A stretch of DNA of 64,000 bases from Brachycybe producta (GCA_036925085.1 JAUPFP010000015.1:4588426-4652425), one strand, 5' to 3'. Positions 34,510-47,390 are shown, numbered from the stretch's first letter. Numbers and translations: made by a program. Notes: generated by a model not told the origin, from the letters alone.

Positions 34510-37435
34510 ATGTCAAAAAGTTGCCGTGGTTTCGTTCTTCGTAATGTAATATTTATTACGACAATTATTATGTTTGTTTCTATTCAACAATGTCCTAAAG
34601 TAGAATCAGCAAAAATCATTTGCTTCTATCCGATAGCCTCCAAAAGTCACATGAACCTTTTCTTTCCGTTGTGCGAAGCTCTAGCACAAGCTGGCCATCA
34701 AGTGACAACACTCACTCCTTTCAAAGCACCGTCGAAACCTCATCCGAACCACGAGATCTTAGTCGTGACGGAAGCCGAAGAGGCAGTTAAAAACGCCATT
34801 GTGAATTCGGATATTTTTAATCCGAAGAATAACTTCGTGAACCTTCTGTTTCGTCTGCCAACTGCTTTGGTTAAAATGCACGAAATCGTCATGGATACGA
34901 CTTACATTGAGAAGTTTTGTCTTAAAGAGCTCGGCGAGTACGACTTGGCCATCTCCAATGCTGTACATAACATTTTCTCCACGGTTTGCTTCCGAGAGAA
35001 CGGTATTCCGTTCATCTATTTTCAAACGGCTAAATTGGACAGTATACTCGGTTGGGTTAACGGCGTTCCGATGCCGTACTCGTATATACCATTGCAGTCA
35101 ACGAAATTTCCATCCAGAATGAACTTGTGGCAAAGAACAGCAAACACGTTGGCGAACGTGTTGCATTTTGTACATACGAGGTTTTACTATTTGCCACTTT
35201 TGGAAGACGCCGCAAGAAGAACTTTGCCAGTAAAGGATTTTCCTTCCTTCAAGGAAATGGAACGAAACGTATCTCTCGTGTTCGTCAACACGCATTTGGC
35301 CATCGATGGGGCACTACCAAGAGTTCCTCATGTCATCGATATCGGAGGAATACATTGTACTCCACCAAAACCTTTGCCAAAAGTAATTACTGATTGGTCA
35401 CCCTGCTAACAATAGTTCCATCCATTCTAATTTTAATGAATAATTTTGTTCGAAAATTAGGATCTTGAAGATTTCGTTCAGGGTTCTGGTGAACACGGAT
35501 TCATTTTATTCTCTCTTGGAAGTGCAATTCAAGGGAGTAAAATGCCTGACGGCATGCGGCAGACATTACTCGATGGGTTTGCGAAACTAAAACAACGGGT
35601 TCTTTGGAAGTTCGAAACAAAAATTCAGAACGTTCCGCCAAATGTTCTCATTTCGAAATGGCTTCCACAACAAGATCTCCTCGGTAAATTAACATCAATA
35701 GGCAATTAACATAATTAGGCAATCGCATGTGCATAATGAGCCTATAGCACTTTTTTCTCTCGAAAAACAGCCAAAAATCAAAAGAAAAAATTTAAATGTT
35801 TTAAAATACACTATAAAAAGGACTTAAGAGGGTTCAACTGTCCCTAGACGTCTCAAAAAGCTTAAAAATATACAAAAACTCAAGAATTTTTAAAATCCGA
35901 AAAAATAGTTGGGGGTTTTTGAGGCATTTTTAGTGCTTTTTAGCACTAAAAATGCATCAAAAAGGCTCCAACTGGTATATAAAAAAAATTAACGCCTTAA
36001 AGAGACCGCATTACCGCCAGAAATTTCTTGTCATAATATTGTCAAGAATTATTCAACGATTACCAAAACGATTTTTAAAATTTAAAATAAGTTATTAATA
36101 TAATTTAAAAAATTAAAAATCAGTTAACTTCATGTGAAATGGACTTTATCAGATAGATGCGCCACCAAACAACAGACATTGGCAATAAAAAAGAGACGAA
36201 AATCCACACCTCTATTCAGATGCTAATGTTGTCAACTAACATTACTTTTAATTCCTTATTCCCTACTATTCATATCAATTATCCCACCCAGGGCCGTTGA
36301 GAGCGGGCCCGGCCACGGGAAAAAAATAATTCTGGGCCTGCAATGACAGGAGTAAAAGGATTAAATACATTCAATAAAACTGTCAAACATTTATCGCAAT
36401 TATAATAAAAACAGCTTATAATTAACGTTTAGGCCATCCAAAATGCAAGTTATTCATAACACACGGAGGAATGTTAAGCATTGTGGAAGCTACTTATCAC
36501 GGCGTACCTCTTATCGGAATGCCTATTTGGTGGGACCAGGGTTCGAACATCATGTCAGCTGTTGAAAAAGGTTTTGCCGAAATCATCAATTTTAAAGAAA
36601 TCACCGAAAACGAACTAACCAGCAAGATCCACACCATAATCAACAACCCAAGGTAAGTTTTAAGAAAAAAAGCACATGGCCATCTGTAGCAGTTTCCAGA
36701 CTGTCACGTGTTTCCGGCACTTCCTGCTCTCCCTCCCTCCCTCCCTCCCTCGCAACGTTTCATTTGGCGCCAAAACCTTATTAACAGCACAAACCAAAAA
36801 CAGACACTCGGGCTATTTACAAGTCTCGACGATAAGGTGGCGCTGTACTCGTTCGCAAAATTCCATATCTTTGAAAACAGCAATCGATTACTGCGCCGTC
36901 TACCAGTGGAAACGTATAACTAACGACGTGTATTGAGTGTCCGTTTTTTTTTCCTTTTACTCTGCGGCCATGTGATCATCAATGCATTATAAAAATTTCG
37001 GTATTTTTATGCCATTTTAAGCCAAAAAAAAAATACGTTTCTATTCTTACCTCAATTCAATAATCTGTTAATAGGTGTTTCATTTCACGATAAACACGTT
37101 AAAATAAACGAGAAAACTTGTTTTTTCTCTCTCTCAATTGCAGTTACTACGAGAAGGTGAAACACCTTTCGTCCATATTTAAAGATCGACCAATGAACGC
37201 GACAGCTACCGCCACCTATTGGGTTGATTATGTACTACGTTACAAAGGAGCGCCACATTTGAAAAATTCAGCTTCTTTTGAACTTTATACATTTCAATAT
37301 TTTCTATTAGACGTCATGTTATTAATAGGACTTATTGTTGTACTTTTCTTAGGATTATTATATTTTCTCTTTAAACTTTGTCGTCGTTTTATTAAAAGAA
37401 AATCAGAAACAAATTTAAATAAGAAGAATAATTAA
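34510..37435 (+). CDS. UDP-glycosyltransferase (UGT, GT1 family)
   Basis: Four exons (34510-35382, 35461-35683, 36433-36652, 37144-37435) join in phase to about 535 residues, full length for a membrane UGT. An N-terminal signal peptide (residues ~10-36, ending near VESAK) is followed by the acceptor domain. The donor domain carries the family signature, with FITHGGMLSIVEATYHGVPL and IGMPIWWDQGSN, preceded by SKWLPQQDLLGHP. One C-terminal transmembrane helix (LLIGLIVVLFLGLLYFLF) leads to a basic cytosolic tail ending KKNN, a KKXX-type ER-retrieval signal. Such enzymes transfer sugar from a UDP-sugar to small lipophilic acceptors in the ER lumen (family knowledge). Substrate cannot be told. I start at the first ATG (34510). 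A 749-base intron (35684-36432) holds a palindromic repeat. Confidence 0.93.
35917..35972. other. Perfect short hairpin in a UGT intron
   Basis: GCATTTTTAGTGCT and AGCACTAAAAATGC are separated by three T's. The flanking words (GAGGCA, CTCAAGAATT) recur in the HDAC6 intron near 24950, suggesting the same repeat family. Confidence 0.6.
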
Positions 37436-37441
37436 TTAATT

Positions 37442-37447
37442 AATAAA
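37442..37447 (+). terminator. Polyadenylation signal of the UGT gene
   Basis: AATAAA seven bases after the stop. Further AATAAA copies follow near 37478 and 37499, so the exact end is uncertain. Confidence 0.4.
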
Positions 37448-37547
37448 AAAAACTATCTTTGTATTGCATTTAATAGAATAAAAACTTGTTTTTTTTCCAA
37501 TAAAGAAAATGTTTCATAACTAAATACAAATAAATTCTTTCAATTAT

Positions 37548-37654
37548 GAGCTGCTAGCCTCGTAGCTACGGGTGCATCGTTGTTACACGTCGATTGGATA
37601 GGAGGCGCACAAAAACTGCATGAGCTCGTACATACGAGGCTATAAGCGCAGCTC
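37548..37654. repeat. ~107-bp inverted repeat
   Basis: GAGCTGCTAGCCTCGTA is mirrored by TACGAGGCTATAAGCGCAGCTC. It lies between the convergent UGT and prokineticin-like genes. Confidence 0.65.
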
Positions 37655-37693
37655 CTAATCTTAAAGAATTTACCATAAAATGAGATATAATTT

Positions 37694-39298
37694 TTATACA
37701 CCGACGAATTCTACTCCCGGATGATTGTATCGTGATCTCGAATTCTCACTAACGCAATTTCCAGCACCCAATTTGATGGCATTCCAAACGCTCTCCTGAA
37801 TAGGACAAAATTACAAACATAATTAATATTAGAAATATAAAACAAATATTAATTAAGAGGGTTTTCTTAGTTTAACCAGGAGTTCATCAAAACATTTATT
37901 CATTCTAGTTTGTTGAATCAAGTTACTACGAGACTCGTTTCAAACTAGAAGAGTAACCGAAAATATAAAAACGATTTTCACAATGATATCTTTTAAAATA
38001 AACTTTTTACCGTAGTTGAAAAAAAAATGATGAAATTTTCTACTTTTATTGAAATAACAAAAAAAGAGAAAGTGGCAGCCGCCTTTTAAAAATGCTATAA
38101 AAAAGTTTATTTTTAAAGATATCAACATGAAAGTATTTTCAGCTTCTGTATATATGGACTGTGACTATTTAATTGAAGTGATTTGGGAATTTTAAAAATT
38201 GGCATTAATGAGTTTAGCCAGATTAAAGTTTAGTCTATGGAAATTAACATGGGGAAATTTTGATTTCAAATAATTGTGGCAAAGTTTCAGCATCTTTTGT
38301 CTTTTATGAGTTAAATAAAATTTATCTAGTGAAAATGGACTAAACAAAAGTCGAGTTCAGTTAGATTTAAGAAATAACGCCATATAAATGTCAAACCTCC
38401 TAAAGTAGCTACAGATATTCAACCTCTTTAAATGTAAAATAACGCACGTATTTATTTAGTAAAACGTTACTCAAAATAAAGCTAACTTTAAAACATGACT
38501 TTGAAAAAAATTTCTATAGGAAACATATACTGTAGTATGAAGTACAGTATATAATAAAAATATCAATTTTATTCAAATATCAAGTGAATGTTCCTCAATT
38601 TGTGGCCCAAGTGCCAATTATGAAGTAATCATCATCATCATTAGACCAACTGCAATTATGCTTTTTTTTTCTAATCAAAAAAGCTGGTTAAGAGGCTAAG
38701 ATGTCTGGTCACGATCAGTTATCAACTAGAAAGTCCTATAGCCTCTAACCAGTATTTTCAATTATAAATAAAAAACAATTTTTGGTTGATCTAAACGGGT
38801 TTGTTTGTTACTTCACAATTGGCTCTTGGACCGCAGATTGAGAAATATTCGTTTGATATTTTGCATAAAAATCCGAACCTTGCTATTACAATTTATTGGA
38901 AATAAATTTTAAAACTCACAGCATGTGGCACACATGTTAATCCTTCGGCACAGTCACAGTGGAACTGTCCTCCACAAAGATCACCCTCATCGTCTCCTCT
39001 ATCTTTGCAACTAATTTACATAAATTAAAAGAAAAATTACCAAAATAATTATTTGAAAAAAAAAATTGAGATAATTTTTACATACCGTTTAACATATGGA
39101 GCATATTCAACACAACAATCTCCACCCGTACAATCACTGTCTCTCTCACATGATCTAGCAGCAACAATTAAAAAATCTGCCTAAAAAACGCAACAAAAAT
39201 AAATTAATATTAAAAAAAAACGAATTTTAAAATAATGCATAATTAATAATTACATTAATAAAAAGTAATGCAAGCAGCAATATCCACAGTTTGTTCAT
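37694..39298 (-). CDS. Secreted ten-cysteine prokineticin/astakine-like protein, paralogue 1
   Basis: Four exons (39298-39254, 39180-39086, 39010-38920, 37795-37694) join in phase to about 110 residues. An N-terminal hydrophobic signal peptide (MNKLWILLLALLF) is followed by a ten-cysteine domain. Its spacing C-x6-C-x4-CC-x8-C-x10-C-x5-C-x1-C-x5-C, then a final Cys in exon 4 (GAGNC), fits the AVIT/prokineticin-astakine (colipase-like) fold. Family members are secreted cytokine-like signals. The N-terminal AVIT residues are not present, so receptor-type function is uncertain. It is paralogous to the gene at 40377-41148, with the same exon phases. The fourth exon lies 1.1 kb downstream and adds an extra C-terminal tail. 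Confidence 0.78.
37905..38130. repeat. Dominant-family MITE remnant in an intron of prokineticin-like paralogue 1
   Basis: CAAACTAGAAGAGTAACCGA, AATGATATCTTTTAAAATAA and mirrored AAAGATATCAACATGAAAGT. The ends are degraded. Confidence 0.55.
38600..38830. repeat. Inverted repeat in an intron of prokineticin-like paralogue 1
   Basis: GTGCCAATTATGAAGTAA and AGACCAAC on the left are mirrored by GGTTGATCTAAACG and TTACTTCACAATTGGCTC. The centre pairs CTGGTTAAGAGGCTA with TAGCCTCTAACCAG. Confidence 0.65.
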
Positions 39299-39734
39299 TT
39301 TTTTCTTTTAAAAGATACAATTTAGAAACACAGAAGATTTTAACTTCTTGATTGATGGTCAAGCACTTTCCAGAAAAAATAATTTAGAAATTATCTTGAG
39401 GTTCAATTTTTTTTTTTTTGGTAAACATGAACAAAGAGCAAAAATATTATGACGAAACAATTTCGTTTCTTGAAACGGATTTCAAGTGTAGTGTTTCATT
39501 CACAGTAATCAAATGTTGTGATCCAAATGTCCAAAGTATCAAGGATAAAAAAAAACACCAGAGTCTGAAAAAACTGTCATTAAATTATTATAAATTATTA
39601 TAAATTATTAGTAATAATTATTAAAACTTCAATTAAACTGAATATATAAATAATTACACATTTAAATCATAGATACTGAATATTAGAAACCATTAAAGCC
39701 GGTTTCTAAGTGTAAAGTGCGATTATTTTGTTTT

Positions 39735-40207
39735 TCAAAAGCAAAATTAAGAAAAAACTTGAAAGTGTTTTAGAAACTAGAAGAGTAGTTCAACAACTTA
39801 AGACTATGTTCATGCTGATATCATTTAAAATGAGCTTTTTATGAAGACGCTACTTTGTAATTGTTGTCCATAAAACGTTCATTTGGAATGATATCATCAA
39901 CTTGAAAGTTTTTTTTAGAAACTAGAAGGGTAGCACAATCACTTAAGACCATTTTCATGTTGTTGTCTTTTAAAATGAGCTTTTTTGTCAGTTTCAAAAT
40001 GGCCCACCTTTAAGAAGATGATACTTTTTTTTTAATTTTTGTCCATAAAATGTTTATTGTCAAATGATATCAACATGAAAATAATCTATTAAGTGATTCA
40101 GTTACCATTCTAGTTTCAAAAAAATACTTTCAAACTCCTTTTAGTATTGCTCTTAAAACGCGGAATAAGAAGAGTTCTAAAATCAGCTGTTCATAAAACA
40201 TTTTAAG
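39735..40207. repeat. Dominant-family MITE, two overlapping or nested copies
   Basis: AAAAACTTGAAAGTGTTTTA and ACTAGAAGAGTAGTTCAAC near 39755, repeated as ACTAGAAGGGTAGCACAATC near 39920, with a mirrored end near 40100-40207 (CAGCTGTTCATAAAACATTT). This looks like one copy inserted in another. Confidence 0.65.
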
Positions 40208-40376
40208 GCAAAGAATTATTAATAGAGAATTTATTTATTTAAAAAAAACTGTCATTATTTAAAAAAAAAATCATAATTGAAGATGATCGGTCCAATGTCA
40301 TTTTGTTGTCAAGAATAATTATTGTTTCATTCCATTTCCTGAGTCGAAACTGACATCCTTTGTTGAGTAATTTCCC

Positions 40377-41148
40377 TTAAACACAATTTCCCGTTCCCAA
40401 TTTAAATCTTCCATAGAGACCAGGCTAGAGAATAAACGAGAAGACAAAAAAATACAACATAAAATGAATTAATAAAAATACAGATACAGATAGTGATGAG
40501 TTTGGTCTTGTGCGGTTAAAAAGGGTAGAGGAAGGCGGCCCCCCAATAAACCTCGTAGATATGTGGGCTCTCTGGGAGTTTGGCACAAAATCGAAAGGAG
40601 TAGAGAGCTAAAACCCGTAAGGCCGACCTTGCAATGTAACGCCGACTTTGCGTATTGCAGGGAAAAAGTGTAGGAAATGATGCTGATGATAATTACAGAA
40701 ACAGAAATAAATTACAAACAAAACCAACTATAATATTACTTTTTCATCCGGTTTGCACGTAAGTCCATTCTGACACTGGCACAAGAACTGACCACCGCAA
40801 CGGTCACCAACATCGTCCGGCATATCGAAACAGCTAAAAAATAAATACATATATGGTCAAATTTTTTTTTTCATATAAAAATTTTATAATTAAAATTCTT
40901 ACGATTTCAAATATGGTAAATATTCAATGCAGCATTCGTTTTTACGACAGTCGCTATCACGATCACATTTCAATCCAAAACTTAGTGCCTTCATAAAAAT
41001 TATTTCATTTTTACAAATTTAAAATTTTCATCTTTTTTTTTTGGTTGCAAAATGTGGAAATAAGATTTTGCTTAAGCAAAAAAAAATACATAAAATTCTT
41101 ACTTACAATTACAACACTAAAAAGTGCTAATACAAAAACCAATTTCAT
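40377..41148 (-). CDS. Secreted ten-cysteine prokineticin/astakine-like protein, paralogue 2
   Basis: Four exons (41148-41107, 40988-40903, 40833-40740, 40424-40377) join in phase to about 89 residues. A signal peptide (MKLVFVLALFSVV) precedes the same ten-cysteine spacing as paralogue 1. Matching blocks are CDRDSDC...CCIEYLPYLKSC, GDRCGGQFLCQC, NGLTC and KLGTGNCV, after which the protein stops. The exon phases (0, 2, 0) equal those of paralogue 1, so the pair arose by tandem duplication. Function is inferred from the fold only (secreted signal, or a related cysteine-rich protein). Confidence 0.8.
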
Positions 41149-42055
41149 TTTTTTATGAATATGAAAAAAAAAAAACCCCAATAGTTATCTGTACAAAAAA
41201 AAAAGAAAATTATTAGTTAATTATTAATAAATAAATATAATAAAAATTGTAGTTACATACCAAAAGAAAAAAATAGAAAACTCGAAAGGACTTTCTGCCT
41301 TTTTATTGATTTCTTTGTGTGTTTTGCAAGCAACTCCTTATTTAAAATCTTACACAGATTTAGAATGGTGAGAGTGAGTGATTATTAGATTAAGGTGAAG
41401 AGGAAAAACAACTTTTTGAAACAACACTCCTAAGAAAAAACAAGTGCTGACGAACAAAAAAAATTCTACGAATTTTTACTTAGTATAAAAATGATCTCAT
41501 ACCATTTATGACCTCAGTATGACAAGGAACTCTGTATTCTGTACGGTAGTACAAAGGCAAATAAATGATAATCTAAGGGCAAGTACAATTTAACGTTTCC
41601 CCTTAGAAACAACTAAAAAAAATGTTTTATGAAAAACATCCTGAAGCAATCAATCAATATAAAAAAAACGACCATACATATTTAATTTATGAGAGATCAA
41701 TGCCTTTTTTTTAAAAAAAATATTATTACCTGATAATTTAAGTTGAATATCCATAGGACTGACCACTCACCACTGTCAATGACCAACCAAATGTCTACTG
41801 ATAAGAGATCGTGTTCAAAATAATAATTAACCCCTTCGAAAAACAAGAATCGTATATGAAAAAAAAAACCCACCATAAATAGTAAAATGTATGTCACATT
41901 TAAAAATTACGTAAAAATAATGCGGAGGTTTGTTTCTTGCAAGTAGAAGGATTTTTATAACAGCTCATTGTCTGGTTACTAAGAAAAAATGTAATATTTT
42001 TTTTTAATACTGAAGAAAAAAAAGAAACTGATTCTAAAAATTAATAATTAAAATA
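41149..42055. other. A/T-rich spacer
   Basis: No gene recognised. Confidence 0.45.
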
Positions 42056-42171
42056 TACAGGGTGGAAAAAATGTTATTGTTATTGAACTTATCATGTATT
42101 GTAATAGAGTATCAATAAATCGTTTATTATGTATATTCGCCCATGTTCCCAGACTTTATGGACACCCTGTA
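42056..42171. mobile_element. Short element with mariner-like CAGGGTG ends
   Basis: TACAGGGTGGAAAAAATG at the left and CTTTATGGACACCCTGTA at the right are roughly mirrored and TA-flanked. The end motif CAGGGTGTCCATAAAGTCTGG resembles Tc1/mariner-type ends known from many invertebrates (recalled, not searched). Confidence 0.55.
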
Positions 42172-42689
42172 GAAATCTACATTAAAAACAAGAGGTGGGA
42201 CGAATCCTACATTGTCTCGAATCCGAATCCTAAAAAGTTCTCGAATCTCCCGAATCTCAAATCCTTCAAATATAAGAATCCTATATTGTTCATTAAGAAG
42301 ATAAAAATAAATGAAATAATATTAAATATTAAATTATTAATAATAAAAAAAACAAGTGTGGCTTCACTCAGGGTCGCCACAAGGTGATATTAGTGATCCA
42401 GGTACAACACCGAACGCTTCTATTGGATGTCAATGGAGTTAAAACTAATTTTACCAAAGTTTTTAACAGGTTTTTTTCAGGTTAGGATTCGAAAGATTCG
42501 AAAGACGAAAAAAAGCGCAAAGATTCCAGTTTACGAATCGCGAATTCGCAGATACGAATGGCCCATCCCTATTAAAAACATATGAGCCAGTGAGCTTTTG
42601 AAAAAACCCAAGCTCATGAGCCTGATGGGTTTCGTGGACCAATACGGCCTCAAGGGTTTGATAGGCCGTTCCAGCTGTACAGTTTAGAA

Positions 42690-42952
42690 AATGTACACAT
42701 TTAAGATGTGTTTATGAGAAACTAGAAGTGTTTTAGAAACTAGAAGAATAGTCCAATCACTTAAGATTATTTTCATGTTTATCTTAATTTTGTTTGCCCA
42801 AAAGACAATAATATTGTTCTAATCAAGAGTTGTACAATCAGCTGCTGTTCATAAACAATTGTAATTGTTGTCTGCTTAAATTTGGTTTATTTTCAAACTC
42901 AAAAACTGAACATAGAAAATACCCCCTTGAAGTACCCTTCTAGTTTGTAAAA
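42690..42952. repeat. Dominant-family MITE, degraded
   Basis: GAAACTAGAAGTGTTTTAGA and AGTCCAATCACTTAAGATTA on the left. AAGTACCCTTCTAGTTTGTA closes the right end, where the next element is inserted directly. Confidence 0.6.
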
Positions 42953-43130
42953 ACAAGGCAAGTGTAACCAGCACTGGCTTTTAAGAGCGTCAGACCAAAT
43001 ATCAACCAATTAGAAATTGATAAGGGCGGGGCATAGGCCATCAGACGAAATAACAAACCAATTAGAAATTGATGACGCTCATAAAAGGGCGGAACAAACG
43101 AAAAGCTTGTGCTGACCACACTTGCCTGTT
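42953..43130. mobile_element. Palindromic MITE, CCAATTAGAAGTTG family, copy 4
   Basis: The ends AAGGCAAGTGT and ACACTTGCCT mirror each other. The inside has ACCAATTAGAAATTGATAAG, GGGCGG and CTCATAAAAGGGCGG, as in copies 1-3. It has a third type of outer end. Confidence 0.75.
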
Positions 43131-45580
43131 TTGTAAAACGCATTCAAATTTCCCTTCAAAATCTGTTCGAGAGGCATTTGCCATTACTAAAAAAAAGTCA
43201 CTTTTCAGACCATAAAGTAAATAATGTAATAAACCACAACCAAATTTAATATGATAGGTTTTTTTAAAAAAAAAATTAATGCAAACTGCAAATGTCTGAT
43301 AGAAATATTTCACCCTGAATTATTCATTTTTGTAATCAGTTTCATATTTTTTAACACTCAGTAGTTATGATAAATTTACACAAAAAAAAATAAACTACTG
43401 CAATTCTACAATTTATTACTGAATATAAAATAAATAAATGCACTAAACATTCGACATAACTAGAAAAGAAAAACCTTAAATACAATTTTTTTTCTTGAAT
43501 AGAAAACAAGCTCGAAAAAAAAAAAAAAAGAAAACTCACCGAAATACGGTCAATTAAACAATTAAAAACATGTAAAAATTCAAAAAAAAAAAAAATTATT
43601 TAACATAAAAAGAAAATACAAAAGAAAAACACATCATCAAATAAAAATATAATAATATACGGTGGAATGTTAAGATTTAATAAATTCTTCCGATGTTTCA
43701 TTTTTCAGAGCCTCGGTAGACGACATTCCAAGAGTTTCTCGTAATACTTAAAATCGAGAGTGCTTTTTTTTTCAAACAGTTGAAGAATCTTGGTTTCCAG
43801 GACGACGAGAAGGACTTCGAAAACCAGAGTTCGATCCATTTCTATACATGAATGCAATTAGAACTATTCTAGCCCCTCATCATCTCAATTATTATTATTA
43901 TTATTATTAATCCATAAACCTATTATTATTCTAAATACAATTTGCCTGTGACTAGCTTAATGGAACTACGTGTAAAAATTTAAAAAAAACTAAAAAAAAA
44001 AAACTGGGTTGATTTCAATTATAGCTGATTTGTAAAAAATTAAGACGTTTTTTAACAAAACAAAAAAAATGTGTAAAACTAAGAAAACAAAAGCATTGAC
44101 CACCACTTTGACATGGACAACATGTAAAAGCAGAACTGAGGAATGCAATCTCGGAATCCCAGACATACTGTAATTTCGTTCTCAAAACCCACCCCCGGAC
44201 TTAATTTTGATCTAAAAATGAAGGGAATTTATTCACGTAAATCAGTTACAATATTATTATTAGCTGAGGCACCATCGAAACCCTCTTAAGAGCCTCAAAA
44301 ACCTTCCTATTTCAGAATGAGCTCTGTTGTGCACGCTCCTACTCGGAAGTATGGAGATCAATTATTAACACCGATGTTCGTATTATTATTATTATTGTTT
44401 TTTTGGTATTCAACTACCTTTAATTAATATATTTTTTTTGTTATTTACAACGTTTAGAATTATTCTTTTATTTCCACACACACAAATTTCAATTTTGCGA
44501 AGTAACTTAAAAGTAATGAATTACTTTAAGTTACTACAATAATTAACGTGTTGAGAAGTAACAAATAAAAGTAATTGATTACTGTAACTAAGTTACTTTT
44601 CAAGCAATTAATTACTGTGATTAAATTACTTTTCAAGCAAATAATTACTGTGATTAAATTACTTTTCAAGTAACTAGTAATTCACCACATTAATTTTGAA
44701 ACTTCGTAATTGTGATTATCTTTTTTTTAATGAATAATGCACTTTTGTTTTTGTATTTTAAACTACGCTTAAAATATAGAAATTTATAATTGTAATTCTA
44801 ATTAGTAACATTGATAATTTACTTTGAAAAAGAATTTATCACAAATACATCACAAACTACCGAGGTCCCTTTAGGTTATAAACTTCTGACTTTCAAAATC
44901 TCAAAGATTGATTTTTTTTTTAAAAAAAAAACCCCTTCCGAGATTACATCCCTCACGCTGAACAAAATAATACACATTTATAGGAACATAAAGGTAGCTT
45001 GGCTGTGGTTTACTAACAGCTAAAATTCAGATACGAAGAAGAAGAAAAAATGAATACAACCCAAACAAACAAAAATAACAAATTATGGCATGAATATTTA
45101 AAAAAAAATATCATCGTAATGATCCTGAAAATCCCATAAGTGATAAAACCTTACCAAAGTATTATCACAGGTTGTACGTAAATACTGACAAGCAAAGATC
45201 TCGAACAATTGATACAAAAAAGAAAAAAAAAACCACCATCAAATATTGATTAGTACTTAATGATGATTACTTTTAGGTGATGAAACCGGATTGAAAATGA
45301 ATTTAAGTTTAGTAAGTGAATGAGTGTGTGTGTGTGTGTCTTTTGTTTTTCACTTAGTTTTCATTAATTCCAGGCTTCCATTTATTCGTACCAAGATGGG
45401 TTACTGGGCTGTCACCATTGTGAATCCTACATTTAGGGCAAAAGAACAAAACTTTGTAGGTGCAATGCTACTTCTTTTCGAAAAGGGTTTCTACTGTAAT
45501 CTTCACGATTTCTAAGTTCCTCCCCCAACAAAAAAAACAGCAGTGTTCAAGCTTTTATTAGATTCATTCTCTGTAAAGCA
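43131..45580. other. A/T-rich repeat-laden DNA without a recognised gene
   Basis: On the minus strand at 43853-43790, after an acceptor, a short frame reads NGSNSGFRSPSRRPGNQDSS and then TV-stop. It could be a terminal exon, but no partner was found. A 33-base tandem (CAAGCAATTAATTACTGTGA type) is repeated about three times at 44581-44672. A (TG)n tract is near 45322. Confidence 0.4.
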
Positions 45581-46242
45581 GTGTTTGCACTTACACTTGT
45601 GAGTCCGTTATACAGTAAGTCCTCAACTTCCATTATTAATTCGTTCCAGAGGTTTCGACATAAGACGAATGGCATTAAGTCCTATGTATTTTTTATTGCG
45701 TTTACAGAGCCAACTGATAGGTGGCGTTGCTATTGTAAGGGGAAGTACCACAAACGTGTATCTACGAAACCGCATAACTCGAATCCATGCAAGTCGCGGG
45801 CTTACTGTACGCGAGTCAGAGTGGAAGCGTAACCCTTAAGGCTGCACAGTATTTTAAATACAATTAATGGACATAAGGGGGTTTGAGCTCAATTTGCAAC
45901 AAATAATAATTATAATAACTACTTTTAATTATTCTGTTGATTGTATGGTAAAAATAAGTTATTGTAGTTTTAATTTTGTTCAAAACTTGTATACAACTAC
46001 TTTAGACTTTATGCAGTCAGAAATATCCAGCCAAAACCAATTTTACAACAACTTTCGGCATTCTCTTTCACAGCAGTAGTTGTTAAAATAAAAGTTGTTG
46101 CAATAAATTTACGGATGCAAAAAATCCTGAAATCATTACGTTTTCTTACATCACGAGACACTAAACTGCAAAACCAATCGCTGAATAACAGAATGCGTGG
46201 TTACGTTTATGTTCAAAATACTGTTCAACTTTAAAGCATTTC
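45581..46242. other. Non-coding DNA
   Basis: CAGTAAGTCCTCAACTTCCA near 45613 looks like a lone transposon end. No gene seen. Confidence 0.35.
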
Positions 46243-46770
46243 TTAAGGTGGCTGAATACATGTTTATTTTGCTTTTGTTTCCCTGAACGGCGCCACTGCG
46301 GTGGCTATGCTCCATAGACGTTTTTTCTAAAATTTGGACGCAAAAACGTCAACTAAACTTTTTTTTTTTTATAGAAACAACATTAATAAAAAATTCAAAT
46401 TGTTTTCAAAACTAGAATGGTAAAAGTGTTTTCATGGCAATATATCTTAAAAAAATAATCATCATATAGCAGTTTGAAAATGACCTGTTTTAGGCTTTTC
46501 CACAGAAAAACTATTTTGGCCTTTTTTCAAACTGTCATAAAAAGTTCATTTTGAAAGATAACATCATGAAAAAAACTTTTAGCATTATCACCAAATAGTA
46601 AAGTTTCTTAAGCACTCTGAATTTCTTCGTTATGTTTCTCCTGAAAAACGTTCGCTTAAAAAACACAAATCTTCTCAAAACCGCAGTTGGAGGGAAGAGA
46701 TCTCCTCTATCCACTGCAGTGGCGCCATCTGTGGAGAAGAACCAAATAAATATCAATTCAGACACCTTAA
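46243..46770. mobile_element. ~530-bp composite inverted-repeat element, copy 1
   Basis: The ends TTAAGGTGGCTGAATA and TTCAGACACCTTAA mirror each other, with subterminal GGCGCCACTGCGGTGG and CCACTGCAGTGGCGCCATCT. The interior contains dominant-family words (AAACTAGAATGGTAAAAGTG). A related copy lies at 62281-62790. Confidence 0.7.
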
Positions 46771-47390
46771 TAAAATAAATCTTCTTTTTTTAGAAGCATT
46801 GTAGCTCGTTGTTTCTATACGAAACTTCATAAAATGCAAGAAAAGCAGTAAAATAAGTGTTGGATCAATAATCTTGAGTAGTATTAGAATGCAGTGCAAA
46901 AGAGAAGAAGAGGATGCCGAGAACCCATAAATGAAAAGTACGAGTACCTTAAGCTCGTAGCTCTCGTAATGATTATAATAATAATAATAAAAATGTAAGA
47001 ATTCTCGTAATTCTTGCTCGGTTGCATAAAAAACAGCACAAAATTCTGTTGGAAGATTAAGAGGAAACTCGCGTATTTTGAAACGAATAATGAGCAGAGA
47101 GCAGATAAGCTTTTAATATAATATAAATGAAAAAAAAAATATCATGTCTTGTATATATACATTAAAATAAATAAATTATTATAGAAGAACACAAAAGTTT
47201 CTCTTGTTTGTCGATGCGAAGTAAATTTTCAAACATTTTTTTTTTACTCAAATAAACAAAATATCTTCTTCAAACTTTTTTCTTTTCTTTAAATAAGCTT
47301 AATAATAAGAACCATTTTTAAAAATATTACATTTTGTACAACGCGTGTCAAAACGGCATTTATCTTTCTTTTTTAAACTTTAGATAACTA
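46771..47390. other. A/T-rich spacer
   Basis: No gene recognised. Confidence 0.45.
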
